The notes beneath the pieces were generated by a model that did no database searches, was not told where the DNA came from, and saw only the letters and a list, made by a program, of their open reading frames with translations. Below are positions 57,034 through 64,000 of a DNA stretch of 64,000 nt, one piece after another. Positions within the stretch are counted from its first letter, which is position 1, and the number at the start of each line of letters is the position of its first letter. The stretch is from assembly GCF_900115345.1 (NCBI RefSeq), contig NZ_FOWC01000005.1, forward strand, positions 62,001-126,000, written 5' to 3'. This DNA is from Amycolatopsis rubida. GTDB taxonomy: Bacteria > Actinomycetota > Actinomycetes > Mycobacteriales > Pseudonocardiaceae. Both the position numbers and the translations under genes were made by a program.

Positions 57034-57343
57034 ACACCGCCAACCCCGCAGCCACAGCATGACCAGCACGCCCGAACGCGCGGAACTGATCGGCACACCA
57101 CGGCACCACAGACCCAGTCACCGCGCCAATCGCGCAAACACCGCCAACCCCGCGGCCACAGCATGACCAGCACGCCCGAACGCGCGGAACTGATCGCCGC
57201 ACCACGGCACCACAGACCCAGTCACCGCGCCGATCGCGCAAACACCGCCAACCCCCGCGGCCACAGCATGACCAGCACGCCCGAACGCGCGGAACTGATC
57301 GCCGCACCACGGCACCACAGACCCAGTCACCGCGCCGATCGCG
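57031..57343. repeat. Three ~104-bp tandem repeats derived from the kinase gene 3' end
   Basis: Units begin at 57031, 57135 and 57239 with a period of 104-105 bases. Each contains ATGACCAGCACGCCCGAACG and CGCGGAACTGATCG, which match the kinase coding sequence around 56929-56965 (GMTSMAERAELIG), and CAGTCACCG-GCC--TCGCG-AAACACC, which matches the kinase stop region (57010-57040). About 25 bases of the parental tail are missing from each unit. The last unit overlaps the 3' end of the convergent HAD gene. Confidence 0.8.
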
Positions 57344-58049
57344 TGAACACCGACAACCCCCGCACCGGGCCGCTCCGGTCGGAGCGGAAGCGGGCGAACC
57401 CGGGATACACCGCGAGCGCACCAGTGAAATCCTGCCCGCGCGTGTAGTCGTTGGCGACCACGACGCAGTCGAGCCCGGCGGCCAGCGCGGCACGCAGCCC
57501 GACCGCCGAATCCTCGACCGCGAGCACGTCCGCCGCCGGGAGACCCAGTTCGGTCAGCACCTTCAGGTACGCGGCGGGGTCGGGTTTCTTCGCGGGCACG
57601 TCGTCGCCGGTCACCACCACCGGGAACGTCGTCGCGCCGAACAGCTTCCCCAGCAGCGGCGCCACCCACTCCCTGCTGCCCGTGGTGGCGACCGCGAGCC
57701 GCACTCCGGCCAGCGCGAGGTCGAGGATCAGCTCGCGCACGCCGGGGCGCGGGCTGATCGCGCCCTGCGCGACCATCCACCGCAGCCGCCTGGTCTTGTC
57801 GGCGTGCAGTGCCGCGGCGAACTGGGCGACCTGCTCCGGCGGATGGCCCTTGGACTCCAGGTAGCCGGTCAGCCGCTCCCGCCCGCCCGCGACCCCGAGC
57901 AGGTCGCCGTACTCCGCGACGTCCCAGCGGTAGGGCAGGCCGGCCGAGGCGAAGGCGGCGTTGAACGCCAGCCGGTGCCCGTCGCGTTCGCTGTCCACGA
58001 GGGTGCCGTCCACATCGAACACGACGGCTGCCCAGTCCTCACGCGACAC
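57327..58049 (-). CDS. cbbY: HAD-superfamily phosphatase, CbbY-like
   Basis: HAD hydrolase of 240 residues. Motif I VVFDVDGTLVDSE contains the nucleophile aspartate, motif II is LAVATTGSREW, KKPDPAAYLKVL carries the conserved lysine, and VLAVEDSAVGLRAALAAG supplies motif IV. CbbY proteins dephosphorylate the RuBisCO inhibitor xylulose-1,5-bisphosphate, and placement at the end of a cbb operon supports that role. The start is uncertain: GTG 58049 overlaps the aldolase-like gene by 11 bases, while ATG 58082 would overlap by 44. The final codons (SVFTRSAR) extend into the tandem-repeat tract. Confidence 0.82.
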   Translation of the reverse strand: MSREDWAAVVFDVDGTLVDSERDGHRLAFNAAFASAGLPYRWDVAEYGDLLGVAGGRERLTGYLESKGHPPEQVAQFAAALHADKTRRLRWMVAQGAISPRPGVRELILDLALAGVRLAVATTGSREWVAPLLGKLFGATTFPVVVTGDDVPAKKPDPAAYLKVLTELGLPAADVLAVEDSAVGLRAALAAGLDCVVVANDYTRGQDFTGALAVYPGFARFRSDRSGPVRGLSVFTRSAR

Positions 58050-59001
58050 GGTCGTCCGCCTTTCCGTTGAACGCGCGGACATCCGCTCGAAGAACGCGCT
58101 GCGCGGCGGCGATCTTGTCCGCGCGACCCCGCCAGACGGCGAATGCCCGGGCGGCGCCGACGGAAAAGGTCACCGGCCACGGCGCCGGGATCGCCCGCAG
58201 CGCGGCGACGGTCTCCTGGTCGCCGCGGCGGACCGCCACGCAAGCGACGGTGCCGGGCACCGCGGCGCGCAGCACGCCGATCGTGGCCTCCGCGATCTCA
58301 CCGGCGCTCCGGCGCTCGCCGGACTCGTCGCCTGGCGACATCACCGTGGGGGCGAGCACGACGGCGTGCCGCCGCAGCCCGGCCGCGCGCAGTTCGCCGA
58401 ACACGTCGGACAGGACCACCGCGGCCGCGGCGCAGCAATGTGCGAGCGAGTGCGTTCCTTCCGCGGACAGTTCCGGTTCGAGGACCGGCACGATGCCCGT
58501 CTCGTGGCACAGCGCGGAGAAACGCGCCATCGCGTGCGCGTTCGCGCGGCTCGCGGGGCGGCTCGGCAACCGGTCGCCTACCCGCAACACCGAGCGCCAC
58601 GTGGCGAACCGGGCGCCCCGCGAGGCGAGGTCGGCGAAGCGGATCCGCAACCCGTCCAGCCCCTCGGTGACGTGTTCGCCGGGGAGTCCCGCGAGCGGAT
58701 GGACGCCGGTGTCGACCCGTACCCCCGCCGCGATGCCCGCTCTAATCAGTGCCTCCGCGTACGGCTCCCCATCGGGCAGCGTCCCGCCGAAGGCCTCCTC
58801 GGTCAGGACGACCCCGCTGATCCCCGCCGCGAGTCCGGGCGCGGTCAGCACCAGCTCGTGATAGGCGCGGCGGGTTTCCTCGTCTGCGTGCGCGCCCGCC
58901 TCGGCCAGCCGCGCGGACACGGTGGCGGCGTCGTCGTCCAGCGCGAGGATCCCGCGGCCGTCGCCGGCCAGGTTCGCCGGCAGCCGGTGCACTCCGCTCA
59001 T
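58039..59001 (-). CDS. Class I fructose-bisphosphate aldolase paralogue lacking catalytic lysines
   Basis: Protein of 320 residues that aligns without gaps over residues 1-217 with the intact class I aldolase encoded at 61643. The fold markers GRGILALDD, VDTGVHPL, VPVLEPELSAEGTHSL and TVMSP are kept. The Schiff-base lysine (LKPN in the active copy, residue 217) is Ala in VVLAPTVM, K134 of RFAKWR is Thr in RFATWR, and K101 is His. The LSGGQS phosphate-binding loop is also altered (VRRGDQE). Class I aldolase chemistry should be impossible. It is in the middle of the cbb operon with 4-base overlap to glpX, so expression is likely; it may be regulatory or have another activity. Confidence 0.8.
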   Translation of the reverse strand: MSGVHRLPANLAGDGRGILALDDDAATVSARLAEAGAHADEETRRAYHELVLTAPGLAAGISGVVLTEEAFGGTLPDGEPYAEALIRAGIAAGVRVDTGVHPLAGLPGEHVTEGLDGLRIRFADLASRGARFATWRSVLRVGDRLPSRPASRANAHAMARFSALCHETGIVPVLEPELSAEGTHSLAHCCAAAAVVLSDVFGELRAAGLRRHAVVLAPTVMSPGDESGERRSAGEIAEATIGVLRAAVPGTVACVAVRRGDQETVAALRAIPAPWPVTFSVGAARAFAVWRGRADKIAAAQRVLRADVRAFNGKADDRVA

Positions 59002-60011
59002 GCCAGCGCCTCCCGTCCGGTCCGCAGGTAGTCGACGGCGCTGTAACTCGCGAGCCGGTCGAGCCGGTGTTCGCTGCGCAGGAAGCGGATCGTGCCGCTG
59101 CGGGCCCGCATGACGAGCGACTCGGTCGTGGCCCGGTGCGCGCCGTACCGGACGCCGCGGATGAGATCCCCGTCGGTCACGCCGGTCACGACGAAGAACG
59201 CGTCCTCGCCGCGGACGAGATCGTCGGTGACGAGCACGCGGTCGAGGTCGTGTCCCGCGTCGAGCGCGCGACGGCGTTCGGACTCGTCCCGCACGACGAA
59301 CCGGCCCTGGATCACCCCGCCGAGGCACTTCATGGCGCAGGCGGCGAGCACGCCCTCCGGGGTTCCGCCGACACCGAGCAGCAGGTCGATGCCGGTGCCC
59401 TCCCGGGCAGTCATGATCGCGCCCGCCACGTCGCCGTCGGCGATGAACGAGATGCGCGCGCCCGTCTCCCGCACTTGGCGGGCCAGTTCCGCGTGCCGGG
59501 GCCGGTCGAGCAGGCAGACCGTGACGTCGCGCGGCTCGCCGCCCTTGGCCTTCGCGACCGCGCGGACGGTGTCGGCGACCGGCGCGTCGAGGTCCACCGC
59601 GCCCGCCGCTTCCGCGCCGGTGACCAGCTTTTCCATGTAGAACACCGCGGACGGGTCCAGCATGGCGCCGCGCGGGGCGGCCGCGAGCACCGACACCGCG
59701 TTGCCCATGCCCTTGGCGGTGAGCGTGGTCCCGTCGATCGGGTCGACGGCGATGTCGCACTCCGGCCCGCGGCCGTCGCCGATCACCTCGCCGTTGAACA
59801 GCATGGGCGCCTGGTCCTTCTCGCCCTCGCCGATGACGACGACGCCCCGCACCGGCAGCGTCGAGGCCAAGGCGCGCATGGCGTCGACGGCCGCTTGGTC
59901 CGCGCCGTCTTTGTCGCCGCGGCCCGCCCAGCGGCCCGCGGCCATCGCGGCGGATTCGGTAAGGCGGACGAGATCCAGTGCCAGGTTTCGGTCAGGTGCG
60001 ATCGTAGGCAT
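58998..60011 (-). CDS. glpX: Class II fructose-1,6-/sedoheptulose-1,7-bisphosphatase (GlpX)
   Basis: Bisphosphatase of 337 residues. GlpX motifs are clear: DKDGADQAAVDAMR, VVIGEGEKDQAPMLFNGE and AVDPIDGTTLTAKGMGNAVSVLAA (the metal/phosphate site), with GIDLLLGVGGTPEGVLAACAMKCLGG later. It provides fructose-6-phosphate and probably sedoheptulose-7-phosphate in the Calvin cycle. ATG 60011 lies 11 bases after the cbbR stop, and its stop overlaps the next start, so it is operonic. Confidence 0.92.
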   Translation of the reverse strand: MPTIAPDRNLALDLVRLTESAAMAAGRWAGRGDKDGADQAAVDAMRALASTLPVRGVVVIGEGEKDQAPMLFNGEVIGDGRGPECDIAVDPIDGTTLTAKGMGNAVSVLAAAPRGAMLDPSAVFYMEKLVTGAEAAGAVDLDAPVADTVRAVAKAKGGEPRDVTVCLLDRPRHAELARQVRETGARISFIADGDVAGAIMTAREGTGIDLLLGVGGTPEGVLAACAMKCLGGVIQGRFVVRDESERRRALDAGHDLDRVLVTDDLVRGEDAFFVVTGVTDGDLIRGVRYGAHRATTESLVMRARSGTIRFLRSEHRLDRLASYSAVDYLRTGREALA

Positions 60012-60022
60012 GCCGGGCGACG

Positions 60023-60943
60023 CTACGGACCGGACCGGTCCTCGCGGCTCCCCCGCGCGGTGGAACGGCCGGGGGAACGCCAGCCGTCCTCGGCACCGCA
60101 CAGGTGCTCGACGAACAGCCGGGAACCCGCGGTGAGCCGTCGCTGCCCGACCGCGTGCCACGGCCTGTGCAGCGGGGTGCCCGCCATGGGCACGGGCACC
60201 AGCTCGCCGCTCGCCAGCTGGCGCTCGACCGCGTCCCGCGACACCAGCGTGGCGCCGAGCCCAGCGACCGCACCCGCTACCACCGCGCCGTTCGACCCGA
60301 GGGTGAGCGCGGGCGGATCGAGGTCGCGCGCGGCCAGCAGCGCCTCGCTCGTCGCACGGGTGCCCGAACCCGGTTCGCGCTGCAGCCAGGTCGTGGTCGC
60401 CGGGTCGAACGCGGGCGCCAGCGCGGGCGCGGCCACCACCAGGAGTTCGTTGTCCCGCACCGCGAACACCCGCGCCTCCCGCACGGACGCGGGCGGCCGC
60501 CCGCCGATCGCCAGATCGATGTCGTGGTTCGCGAGCGAGGCCCACACCTGGTCGCTGGTGCCGACATTCAGCCGCAGCTCCACCCGCGGGTGCCGGTCGA
60601 GGAACCGGGCCAGCACCGACGGCAGCACGTGCTCGCCCGCCGTGGTGACGGCCGCGAGCCGCAACAGCCCGCTCCCGGGATCGGCTTCGCCGCGCGCGGC
60701 GACGACCGCTTCCTCGTGCAGGCCGAGGATGACGCGGGCGTGGCCGGCGTAGGACTCGCCTGCTCGCGTGAGCCGTACGCCGCGTCCCTCCCGCTCCACC
60801 AACGGCACGCCGACGTCCTTGCTCAGCGCCGACACCGCCGCCGACACCGCGGACTCGGTGAGCGCGAGCCGCCGCGCCGCCGCCCACACCGACCCGGTCT
60901 CGGCCACCGCGACGAACGCCCGCAACCGCGCTGATGTCGTCAT
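60023..60943 (-). CDS. cbbR: LysR-family regulator, CbbR-like
   Basis: LysR-type regulator of 306 residues with an N-terminal winged HTH (LRAFVAVAETGSVWAAARRLALTESAVSAAVSALSKDVGVPLVEREGRGV) and a periplasmic-binding-protein-like effector domain (SGLLRLAAVTTAGEHVLPSVLARFLDRHPRVELRLNVGT). Location inside the cbb gene run points to CbbR, the usual activator of Calvin-cycle operons responding to metabolites such as RuBP or NADPH. Unusually, it is encoded in the same direction within the operon and not divergently from cbbL. An Arg/Ser-rich tail follows the effector domain. Confidence 0.82.
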   Translation of the reverse strand: MTTSARLRAFVAVAETGSVWAAARRLALTESAVSAAVSALSKDVGVPLVEREGRGVRLTRAGESYAGHARVILGLHEEAVVAARGEADPGSGLLRLAAVTTAGEHVLPSVLARFLDRHPRVELRLNVGTSDQVWASLANHDIDLAIGGRPPASVREARVFAVRDNELLVVAAPALAPAFDPATTTWLQREPGSGTRATSEALLAARDLDPPALTLGSNGAVVAGAVAGLGATLVSRDAVERQLASGELVPVPMAGTPLHRPWHAVGQRRLTAGSRLFVEHLCGAEDGWRSPGRSTARGSREDRSGP

Positions 60944-60971
60944 AGCGGGCAGTATGGAGGACCGGGCGGGG

Positions 60972-61643
60972 TCAGCGGCGGGCTTCCGCGGCGAGGCGGC
61001 GCAACTCGGCGACGCGTTCGCCGATCGCGTCCCGGTCGGCGAACAGGGCGGAGCCCGCGCAGAAGGTGCGCGCCCCCGCCGCGCTCGCGGATCCGATGGT
61101 GTCCGGGGAGATCCCGCCGTCGACCTCGACCTCGATGTCCCGGCCGGTGGCGTCCACCAGCTCGCGCACCCGCCGGATCTTCGCCGCCATCGACGGCAGG
61201 TAGCGCTGGCCGCCGAAGCCCGGGTTCACCGTCATCACCAGGACCAGGTCGACGAGGTCCAGCACGTGCTCGACGGCCGACGGCGGAGTCGCCGGGTTCA
61301 GCGCGACCCCGGCGCTCCCGCCGCGTTCGCGGATGTCGCCGAGCGTGCGATGCAGGTGCCCGGCGGCTTCGGCGTGCACGATGACCATGCCGCAGCCCGC
61401 GTCGAGCCACCGCGGCAGCAGCCGGTCCGGATCGGCCACCATCAGATGCGCCTCGAACGGGAGGGTCACCAGCGGCCGGACGGACGCGATGACGTCCGGC
61501 CCCATCGTCAGGTTCGGCACGAACCGGCCGTCCATCACGTCCCACTGGATGCGGTCCACGCCCGCCTTCTCCAGCAGCCGGACCTCCTCGCCCAGCCGGG
61601 AGAAGTCCGCCGGCAGCACCGATGGCACGATGCGCGTGGTCAT
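60972..61643 (-). CDS. rpe: Ribulose-phosphate 3-epimerase
   Basis: TIM-barrel epimerase of 223 residues interconverting ribulose 5-phosphate and xylulose 5-phosphate. Diagnostic motifs are IVPSVLPADFSRL, RIQWDVMDGRFVPNLTMGPDVI (metal-binding His replaced in the usual HxDxMDG by WDVMDG), PFEAHLMVADP, LVLVMTVNPGFGGQRYLP and VEVDGGISPDT. The canonical first metal histidine of H-x-D-V-M-D-G being Gln/Trp is noteworthy. ATG 61643 forms a TGATG junction with the aldolase stop. Confidence 0.9.
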   Translation of the reverse strand: MTTRIVPSVLPADFSRLGEEVRLLEKAGVDRIQWDVMDGRFVPNLTMGPDVIASVRPLVTLPFEAHLMVADPDRLLPRWLDAGCGMVIVHAEAAGHLHRTLGDIRERGGSAGVALNPATPPSAVEHVLDLVDLVLVMTVNPGFGGQRYLPSMAAKIRRVRELVDATGRDIEVEVDGGISPDTIGSASAAGARTFCAGSALFADRDAIGERVAELRRLAAEARR

Positions 61644-62641
61644 CACGGCGCCACGGCGGCTGTTTCGCCGAGCACGGCGGAGTTCGCCCGCACCCGCTGC
61701 GAGAGCGCGCGCTGTCCTTCGTGGACACGGCCGGGATCGCCGCGCCACGCGGCCAACGCCGGCTGGACCAGTGCGCGGCCGAAGGAGAAAGTCAGCGGCC
61801 ACGGCGCGTCGATCTCCTGCAGCGCGGCGAGGTTCGCGGTCGCCTGCTCCGGGCTCTGCCCGCCGGAGAGGAACGCGACCCCGGCAAGGTCGTCCGGCAT
61901 GGTCTGCCTCAGCACCGCTGCCGTCGCCTCGGCGATCTCGCCCGGCGCGGCCTGCTCGGGGCAGGACGCGCCCGGCACGACCATGTTCGGCTTCAGCACC
62001 ATCGCGGCGGGATCCACGCCGAACGCGGCCAGTTCGCCCGCGACCGCGCCCAGCACGCGAGTCGTCACCTCGGCACACCGCGCCAGCGAGTGCGTGCCGT
62101 CCATCAGCACCTCGGGCTCCACGATCGGAACCAGCCCGGCGTACTGGCAGGCACTCGCGTACCTGGCGAGCGCGTGCGCGTTGGCGTGCACGGCGGCACG
62201 GGACGGGCACTGGTCGTCGATCACGTACACGCCCCGCCACTTGGCGAACCGCGCGCCCAGCGCGACGTACTCCCGCAGGCGAGGGAACAGCCCGTCGAGC
62301 CCTTCGGTGACCGTCTCGCTTTCGTTGCCGGGCAACGGTTTCGCGCCGGTGTCGACCTTGATGCCGGTCAGCATGCCGAAATCGGCGACGGCCGCGGGGA
62401 ACGGCCTGCCGTCGGCGAGGCGCTGCCGCAGTGTCTCCTCGCACAGGATGACGCCGCTGACACCGGCAGCCAGCTCCGGCGTGCTGACGAGGAGTTCCCG
62501 GTAGTCCCTGCGGTTCTCCTCGGTCGGCGCGACCCCGGCCTTCTCCAGCCGCGCGGACATCGTGGCGACGCTCTCGTCCGCGGCGAGCACGCCCTTTCCC
62601 GCGGCGACCAGCACCGCGGCTGTCTCGACGAGCGAGTTCAT
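61643..62641 (-). CDS. Class I fructose-bisphosphate aldolase
   Basis: Schiff-base aldolase of 332 residues. The active-site residues are present: D22 (LAADES), K134 (RFAKWR), E175 and E177 (VEPEV), the Schiff-base K217 (VLKPNMV) and the LSGGQS phosphate loop at about 259-264. It condenses triose phosphates, and probably erythrose 4-phosphate with dihydroxyacetone phosphate, in the Calvin cycle. ATG 62641 overlaps the cbbX stop by 4 bases. A second, lysine-less paralogue is encoded three genes downstream. Confidence 0.92.
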   Translation of the reverse strand: MNSLVETAAVLVAAGKGVLAADESVATMSARLEKAGVAPTEENRRDYRELLVSTPELAAGVSGVILCEETLRQRLADGRPFPAAVADFGMLTGIKVDTGAKPLPGNESETVTEGLDGLFPRLREYVALGARFAKWRGVYVIDDQCPSRAAVHANAHALARYASACQYAGLVPIVEPEVLMDGTHSLARCAEVTTRVLGAVAGELAAFGVDPAAMVLKPNMVVPGASCPEQAAPGEIAEATAAVLRQTMPDDLAGVAFLSGGQSPEQATANLAALQEIDAPWPLTFSFGRALVQPALAAWRGDPGRVHEGQRALSQRVRANSAVLGETAAVAP

Positions 62642-63630
62642 CCAGTTCCCTCCACTGTGGACATCCGGTCCGCGAATACGGTGCTGGCGAGGAAATCCTC
62701 CGGTTCGATGCGCACGAGCCGCGCCCGGTCGGCCGCGCCCTCCCGCACGAGCCGGTTCGCCTGCCGCAGCCGTGCGCGCTCGACGGCGTTGCGCACGCTG
62801 CGCGCGTTCGCGAACCGCGGCCGGCGCACGCGCAGCTCCAGGTACTCGCGGAAGACAGTCCGGGCCGCGCCCGACAGCTCGTAGCCGAGCGCGGAGACCA
62901 TGAGCTGCCCGATCCGCTCCAGCTCCGCGACGGTGTAGTCCGGGAACGCGAGGTGGTGCGCGACCCGCGAGCTGAGGCCGGGGTTGGAGGCGAAGAAATC
63001 GTCCATCCGGTCCGCGTAGCCGGCGAAGACCACGACCAGGTCGTCCCGGTTGTTCTCCATGACCTGCAACAGGATCTCGATGGCCTCCTGCCCGTAGTCC
63101 CGCTCGTTCTCCGCGCGGTAGAGGTAGTACGCCTCGTCGACGAACAACACCCCGCCCATCGCGCGCTTCACGACCTCCGCGGTCTTCGGCGCGGTGTGGC
63201 CGACGTACTGGCCGACCAGGTCGTCCCGGGTCACCGCGACGAGATGGCCGCGCCGGAGATACCCCAGCCGCTTCAGCAGTTCCGCCATGCGGAGCGCGAC
63301 CGTGGTCTTGCCGGTGCCCGGATTCCCGGTGAACGACATGTGCAGATTCGGCCGTGCGGCGCGGATCCCGAACCGCTCCCGGGTGCGGTCCACGAGCAGC
63401 AGCGCGGCAATCTCCTCGACCCGCCGCTTGACCGGGGCGAGCCCGACGAGGTCCCGGTCGAGTTCGGCGAGCACCTCGCCGACGCCGGCTCGCGACCGCA
63501 CCTCGGCGAGGTCGACGACAGCGTCCCCGGGCAGTTCGGCGTCCTCGGCGGGAGGCGGCTCGTCCTGCGCCGTCGCCGCGGGCGAGCCCGGACGGTGCAT
63601 GACGAAACCGGACCGCCCCGGCTCGCTCAT
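62638..63630 (-). CDS. cbbX: Red-type RuBisCO activase CbbX
   Basis: AAA+ ATPase of 330 residues that remodels inhibited red-type RuBisCO. The Walker A motif is GNPGTGKTTVAL, Walker B is GGVLFVDEAYYLYR, and the CbbX signatures LVGLAPVKRRVEEIAALLLVDR, HLVAVTRDDLVGQYVGHTAPKT and ERDYGQEAIEILLQVMENNRDDLVVVFAGY are complete. The extended acidic N-terminus is common. The gene overlaps cbbS by 4 bases, and its presence indicates that the RuBisCO encoded to the right is form IC/ID-like (red type). Confidence 0.95.
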   Translation of the reverse strand: MSEPGRSGFVMHRPGSPAATAQDEPPPAEDAELPGDAVVDLAEVRSRAGVGEVLAELDRDLVGLAPVKRRVEEIAALLLVDRTRERFGIRAARPNLHMSFTGNPGTGKTTVALRMAELLKRLGYLRRGHLVAVTRDDLVGQYVGHTAPKTAEVVKRAMGGVLFVDEAYYLYRAENERDYGQEAIEILLQVMENNRDDLVVVFAGYADRMDDFFASNPGLSSRVAHHLAFPDYTVAELERIGQLMVSALGYELSGAARTVFREYLELRVRRPRFANARSVRNAVERARLRQANRLVREGAADRARLVRIEPEDFLASTVFADRMSTVEGTG

Positions 63631-64000
63631 GTCCCCGCTGGGCGGTACCGCTCGCCCACCGGCCGGTCGGCGGCGTAGGCGTGGGTGCGGTACTGGACGC
63701 GGCGGTCGCCGGTTTCCTGGCGGTCCAGCCGGAAACCGGGCTCGCCGGCAGGCCGCTGCACGAGGAACGACAGCGCCGTGGTCTGCCGCCCGAGCCGGGC
63801 GTCGTAGGCGTTGACCTTGACGTAGTGGTTCGGGAACGCGGTGCGGCAGGCGTCGATCTCCAGCATGATCGCCGCCGCGTCGGTGTTGTCGAACATGGGC
63901 AGCCCGAACATCTCCCAGTACACGTTGCGCGGGTGCGGATCGTCGGTGAACTCCACCGAGATCGGCCAGCCGTTGCCGAGCGCGTACTGGACCTGGGTGG
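63627..64000 (-). CDS. cbbS: RuBisCO small subunit, red type (partial; N-terminus off window)
   Basis: The C-terminal ~123 residues of the RuBisCO small subunit are visible: VQYALGNGWPISVEFTDDPHPRNVYWEMFGLPMFD, CRTAFPNHYVKVNAYDARLG and SFLVQRPAGEPGFRL, with the long C-terminal extension (to YRPAGT) that marks red-type enzymes. The start and the presumed cbbL gene lie beyond position 64000. Its stop overlaps the cbbX start (ATGA). Confidence 0.93.
   Translation of the reverse strand, partial: TQVQYALGNGWPISVEFTDDPHPRNVYWEMFGLPMFDNTDAAAIMLEIDACRTAFPNHYVKVNAYDARLGRQTTALSFLVQRPAGEPGFRLDRQETGDRRVQYRTHAYAADRPVGERYRPAGT

Noticed and set aside
57031..57343. CRISPR array or regulatory iterons
   Set aside because: The 104-bp units are contiguous and match the 3' end of the kinase gene, so tandem duplication explains them better.

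Overview
This is a GC-rich actinobacterial chromosome segment. The PPE/EspG-type type VII secretion substrates, actinobacterial-style NuoG, red-type RuBisCO with CbbX, frequent GTG starts and many 4-base start/stop overlaps fit a Pseudonocardiaceae member, probably Amycolatopsis-like. The organism is inferred from gene content only. No rRNA, tRNA, CRISPR array or insertion sequence was seen.

Layout, left to right. 1-4.7 kb (minus): a soluble diiron monooxygenase of the toluene/isoprene type (alpha, gamma, coupling, beta, reductase), headed by an acetoacetate-decarboxylase-like gene; its reductase is cut by the left edge. 5.3-8.9 kb: a PucR regulator divergent from 5-oxoprolinase subunits B and C. 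8.9-14.9 kb (minus): an MHS-family transporter, then a GntR-headed operon (nitrilase-like hydrolase, DUF2848, HpaB-type flavin monooxygenase, cupin, flavin reductase). 15-17.5 kb: repeats, a broken GH76 gene and a small membrane protein. 17.5-22.8 kb (minus): a type VII secretion substrate locus with PPE, EspG, two YbaB-like proteins and two wall hydrolases fused to ESX-like helical domains. 23-24.1 kb: divergent TetR/DoxX.

24.2-39 kb: a large aromatic-compound catabolic region (NicC-like monooxygenase, MBL hydrolase, MFS transporter, ThDP enzyme, two SDRs, alpha/beta hydrolase, aspartate-dehydrogenase-like protein, extradiol dioxygenase, Rieske oxygenase and reductase, cupin), divergent from an aldehyde dehydrogenase. 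A MarR gene at 40.3-40.9 kb shares an operator-like palindrome with that divergent promoter. 39-42 kb carries several decayed genes.

42-47.7 kb is a mirror-image module. Two paralogous HTH regulators sit back to back, each followed by a secreted hydrolase gene (a CHAP protein on one side, a sedolisin carrying a nested trypsin domain on the other). Both hydrolase promoters have the same sequence blocks at identical spacing. This is the most unusual structure in the window.

47.8-64 kb is an autotrophy region. nuoEFG, phosphoribulokinase and transketolase form one operon, divergent from a NarL-type two-component system. A second operon runs cbbS (partial), cbbX, aldolase, rpe, cbbR, glpX, an aldolase paralogue lacking the catalytic lysines, and cbbY. 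Together they cover CO2 fixation by red-type RuBisCO and regeneration of ribulose-1,5-bisphosphate, with an NADH-dehydrogenase-type electron input module transcribed alongside.

Two patterns recur outside genes: a family of about 46-bp hairpins (three copies), and tandem duplication of the 3' end of a gene just past its own stop codon (three cases).
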